This document shows positions 30,943 through 34,919 of a stretch of DNA of 34,919 nucleotides, piece by piece. The DNA is from an uncultured Myxococcaceae bacterium (GTDB lineage Bacteria; Myxococcota_A; Polyangia; Polyangiales; Ga0077539). Every line of letters begins with the position of its first letter. Positions within the stretch are counted from its first letter, which is position 1. Both the position numbers and the translations under genes were made by a program. The notes under the pieces are model-generated. The model saw nothing but the letters and a program-made list of their open reading frames with translations, was not told the DNA's origin and did no database searches. The stretch is taken from the NCBI GenBank assembly GCA_945952225.1, contig CAMFHP010000096.1, positions 1 to 34,919 on the forward strand. The letters run 5' to 3'.

Positions 30943-31587
30943 ATGTTCGTCGCCTGCACGCGCTGCCACACCCAGTTCGACGCGGCCGCGCCGCAGTCTC
31001 CGTGCCCCCGCTGCGGCACGCCCGCCGATCCCAACGTCGGCGCCGTTCCGCGCACCATGGCCATGGACGCCTCGATGGTCGCCGAGGCCCTCCGCAGTTC
31101 GGCAGCACCGCCCGGTCCGTTCTCGGGCCCCGCGCCGTCGACCCCTGCGCCCTTCGCCGCCGCGCCGCCGTACGCACCGCAGCCCGCGCCTGCCTTCGCA
31201 CCGCAGCCCGCGCCTGCCTTCGCACCGCAGCCCGCGCCTCCCTTCGCACCGCAGCCCTACGCGCAGCCTCCTGCGCCGTGGGGTGCGCCGCAGCCTCCGT
31301 ACGCGATGCAGGGCCCCTACGCGCAGCCGCCGCAGGCCCCGTCGGACCGCGACCTCGCGGGCCACGCGATCGTCTCCGTGGTGATCGCCACGCTGGCGTT
31401 TCTGGGTGCCTGCAACGTCGTGGGGCTCGTGGCGCTGGTGATGGCGCTCCTCGCGCACAACGACGCGAACCAGGGCGCGCCCAACGCCGCCGCGCGCACG
31501 AAGACCGCGCGCACCGTGGCGGTCGTCGCCATGGCGCTCACGGCCCTCGCCTGGGTCGTCGGCATCGCGTGGGCGCTCCTGGGGTGA
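30943..31587 (+). CDS. Zinc-ribbon, Pro-rich, CD225/dispanin-like membrane protein
   Basis: The 214-residue protein starts at ATG 30943. The N-terminus is a zinc ribbon (CTRCHTQF ... CPRCGTPA). Residues about 50-130 are a Pro/Ala/Gln-rich linker that includes three copies of an eight-residue unit (APQPAPAF). The C-terminal 80 residues match the CD225/dispanin layout: a first hydrophobic helix (SVVIATLAFLGACNVVGLVA), an amphipathic loop with N-A-A-A-R-T-K-T-A and a second helix (VAVVAMALTALAWVVGIAWA). Function in bacteria is unknown. It is divergent from the BMC-T gene and sits inside what would otherwise be a BMC pair. Confidence 0.75.
   Translation: MFVACTRCHTQFDAAAPQSPCPRCGTPADPNVGAVPRTMAMDASMVAEALRSSAAPPGPFSGPAPSTPAPFAAAPPYAPQPAPAFAPQPAPAFAPQPAPPFAPQPYAQPPAPWGAPQPPYAMQGPYAQPPQAPSDRDLAGHAIVSVVIATLAFLGACNVVGLVALVMALLAHNDANQGAPNAAARTKTARTVAVVAMALTALAWVVGIAWALLG
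31174..31258 (+). repeat. 24-base tandem repeat coding for APQPAPAF
   Basis: The unit GCACCGCAGCCCGCGCCTGC plus CTTC occurs at 31174-31197 and 31198-31221, then at 31222-31245 with one change (CCC for GCC), followed by a partial copy to 31258. It preserves the reading frame, so copy number could vary between strains without breaking the gene. Confidence 0.8.
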
Positions 31588-31611
31588 GCGCCCGCCCCGC
31601 GAAGGCCGCGA

Positions 31612-33054
<1,443 letters not shown>

Positions 33055-33284
33055 GGCGGCGCGACCCTATCACCGCTCCCCCGCCGAACGGATGCAGAAC
33101 TCGCACGGCCCATCCACCCGGGGCCGCGACCCGCAGCGCGCCGGGACCGGGAATCACCGCGGCGCCCACGCGGGGCCATTTTCACCGCCCCTTGGCTTCG
33201 ATAGCGTGTGTGATGCGCGCGTGCCGCCTGTTGCGGCGCCGTCACCGCCCCCGTCGCCCCGGACAACCCCCTCCCCTGGTGCCC

Positions 33285-34919
33285 ATGAGACGACTGCTCC
33301 TCTGGCTATGCCTCCTCGCCACGCTCTTCGTGGCCTGCGCCGACAACAGCGCGGGCACCTCGGACGGAGGCGCGCGGCCCGACGCCGCCGATGTGCCGGG
33401 CGACGGCCCCGACGTGACGATCGACGTGACGATCGATGCAGCCCCCCTCGACGCCTCGACCGATGGAGCCCCCGACGCGGCCGACGGGCGCTCCGACGGT
33501 CCGCTGCTCGGCTCGCCGTGCTTTGGCAACAGCGCGTTCTGCCCGCCGGGGCAGCTCTGCATCGGCGGCTACTGCGCGCCCGACCCCTGCGCCACGATCG
33601 AGAACGTGTGCGGGGCCGATCGATGTCTCGCCCGCTGCGTGCCCACGCGCGACCCCTGCGCGGGCGTGCGCTGCAACAACAACGAGACCTGCCTCGAAGG
33701 ACGCTGCGTGGCCGGGTGCTTCCCCGCGCCCTGCAACGGCGTGGTGTGCCCCACGGGGCAGTACTGCTCACGCTCCAGCGGGCGCTGCGAGCCCGTGCAG
33801 CCGTGCAGCGCGCCGTGTCCCGACGGCTCGACCTGTCACGTCGACTGCGTGCCTCCGTCGCCCTGCGATGACGTGAGCTGCGCGTCGAACCAGGTGTGCG
33901 TGCGGGGCATGTGCGTGACCAACCCCTGCGCCGGGGTGCGATGTGCCGACGGCGAGGTGTGCTCCAACGGAACGTGCGTGAACACCTGCGGCTGCGCCAC
34001 GCCCTGCAACCGCGGCGCGAACGACCGCTGTGTGTTCGGGCGGTGCGTGTGCACGCCGAGCTGTCCGCCCGACGCGGCCTGCGGGAGCGACGACGGATGC
34101 GGCGGGCGCTGCATGGGACCGTGCCCCGACCCGCGCCAGAGCTGCGACGCCACCACGGGGACGTGCTCGTGCACCCCGCGCTGCGCCGCCGACGCGGCCT
34201 GCGGGAGCGACGACGGATGCGGCGGACGCTGCATGACCGGCTGCGCCGAGGGCGAGCAGTGCAACCCCGAGTCGCGGATGTGCGAGTGCGCCCCGCGGTG
34301 CCCTGCGGCCTCGGCCGCGGCGGGCGTCGACTGCGGCGCGCCCGTGCCCAACGTGTGCCCCGGCGGTCCCTCGTGCGGAACGGGCACGCGCTGTCCCTCG
34401 GGCAACCGCTGCGTGGCGGGGCGGTGCGAGTGCATCCCGATGTGCCCGCCCGCGAGCGCCGTCGACTGCGGACAGCCCATCGCGAACGCGTGCTCGGGCG
34501 AGCGCTGCACGGGCACGGGCACGCGCTGCAACCCCGGCGAGCGATGCAACAGCGCGGGCCGCTGCGAGTGCATCCCCGCGTGCCCCGCGGTCACGCCGGG
34601 CACCGTCGCGTGCGGGCAGGACATTCCCAACGTGTGCGCGGGCGGTCCCTCGTGCGGAACGGGGACGCAGTGCGCCTCGAATCAGCGCTGCAACCTCACG
34701 ACGCGCACGTGCGAGTGCCTCCTGGCGTGTGCGGCCCCCGCCACCATCGCGTGCGGACAGTCCATTCCGAGCAACTGCCCGGGGCAGGTGTGTCCGGGCC
34801 AGGGCACGAGCTGCCCGACGGGCCAGGTCTGCGTCGGCGGAAGCTGCCAGTGCGCGCCGCGGTGCCCGACCACCAACCCCGCGACCGTCGCGTGCGGCAC
34901 CGACATTCCCAACGTGTGC
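33285..34919 (+). CDS. Cys-rich lipoprotein (partial, 3' end off window)
   Basis: 545 codons from ATG 33285 run open to the window end. The signal has lipobox TLFVAC (Cys20), then an Asp/Gly/Pro-rich linker (about 22-85, with repeated DVTID), then many small Cys-rich modules of mixed types: C-x-G-x-C units such as DPCAGVRCNNNETC, a DAACGSDDGCGGRC unit that occurs twice, and later PNVCPGGPSCGTGTRC-like units that recur with small changes. Probably surface exposed and disulfide stabilised, function unknown. The 230 bases upstream (33055-33284) show no gene and no promoter I can support; the spacer divides it from the divergent dehydrogenase gene. Confidence 0.85.
   Translation, partial: MRRLLLWLCLLATLFVACADNSAGTSDGGARPDAADVPGDGPDVTIDVTIDAAPLDASTDGAPDAADGRSDGPLLGSPCFGNSAFCPPGQLCIGGYCAPDPCATIENVCGADRCLARCVPTRDPCAGVRCNNNETCLEGRCVAGCFPAPCNGVVCPTGQYCSRSSGRCEPVQPCSAPCPDGSTCHVDCVPPSPCDDVSCASNQVCVRGMCVTNPCAGVRCADGEVCSNGTCVNTCGCATPCNRGANDRCVFGRCVCTPSCPPDAACGSDDGCGGRCMGPCPDPRQSCDATTGTCSCTPRCAADAACGSDDGCGGRCMTGCAEGEQCNPESRMCECAPRCPAASAAAGVDCGAPVPNVCPGGPSCGTGTRCPSGNRCVAGRCECIPMCPPASAVDCGQPIANACSGERCTGTGTRCNPGERCNSAGRCECIPACPAVTPGTVACGQDIPNVCAGGPSCGTGTQCASNQRCNLTTRTCECLLACAAPATIACGQSIPSNCPGQVCPGQGTSCPTGQVCVGGSCQCAPRCPTTNPATVACGTDIPNVC
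34071..34235 (+). repeat. Near-identical 45-base duplication within the Cys-rich gene
   Basis: 34071-34115 and 34191-34235 differ at a single base and both encode DAACGSDDGCGGRCM. The offset is 120 bases (40 codons), so a whole module was probably duplicated in frame recently. Confidence 0.75.

Overview
The window is about 35 kb of very GC-rich DNA (roughly 70% or more by eye). It is densely packed, with many 4-base stop/start overlaps and no gene-free stretch over 300 bases. A kinase with zinc ribbons and an ATPase-like tail, PEGA and TPR envelope proteins, many lipoproteins, two giant Cys-rich lipoproteins and scattered microcompartment genes all point to a myxobacterium (Myxococcota, probably the Polyangiales/Sandaracinus-like side). 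That placement is inference from gene content.

Layout. 1-1524 (-): Ser/Thr kinase cut by the window edge. 1588-4068 (+): tight operon of a membrane protein, a small membrane protein, a SurA/PpiC-like lipoprotein and a roadblock-like protein. 4248-7595 (+): a RiPP-type operon with a small lipoprotein precursor carrying three QAGSCG motifs, a DUF692/MNIO oxidase, its DUF2063-type partner and a metallopeptidase-like lipoprotein. 7639-7710 (+): tRNA-Lys(UUU). 7816-11326 (-): a complete His-Xaa-Ser system (hxsA-hxsD-hxsB-hxsC), a second and unrelated peptide-modification system. 11413-16330 (+): two large unknown proteins, one with a DnaJ-type zinc-finger block. 16343-22523 (-): a phospholipid-oriented run of cyclopropane-synthase-like methyltransferase, phospholipase D-like enzyme and patatin with a cyclic-nucleotide-type domain, followed by an M20 amidohydrolase. 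22717-26608 (+): MauG-like dihaem lipoprotein, CBM9-like lipoprotein and nadA. 26618-30126 (-): a 14-unit Cys-repeat lipoprotein and a TPR/PEGA protein. 30297-33054: a BMC-T shell protein and a PduP/EutE-type aldehyde dehydrogenase with a likely encapsulation helix, both on (-), separated by a (+) CD225-like zinc-ribbon protein. 33285-34919 (+): a second Cys-rich lipoprotein running off the window.

The most interesting content is the pair of peptide-modification systems flanking tRNA-Lys. In the MNIO operon the precursor, oxidase, partner and peptidase are probably co-transcribed. The precursor and the peptidase both look like lipoproteins, so cytoplasmic modification of cysteines followed by export and perhaps processing at the envelope is a reasonable model. 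In the Hxs operon, HxsA carries five consecutive His-x-Ser triplets and a C-terminal PEGA-like domain, and two radical SAM enzymes plus HxsD would modify it. The split BMC locus suggests a microcompartment whose remaining parts are elsewhere in the genome.
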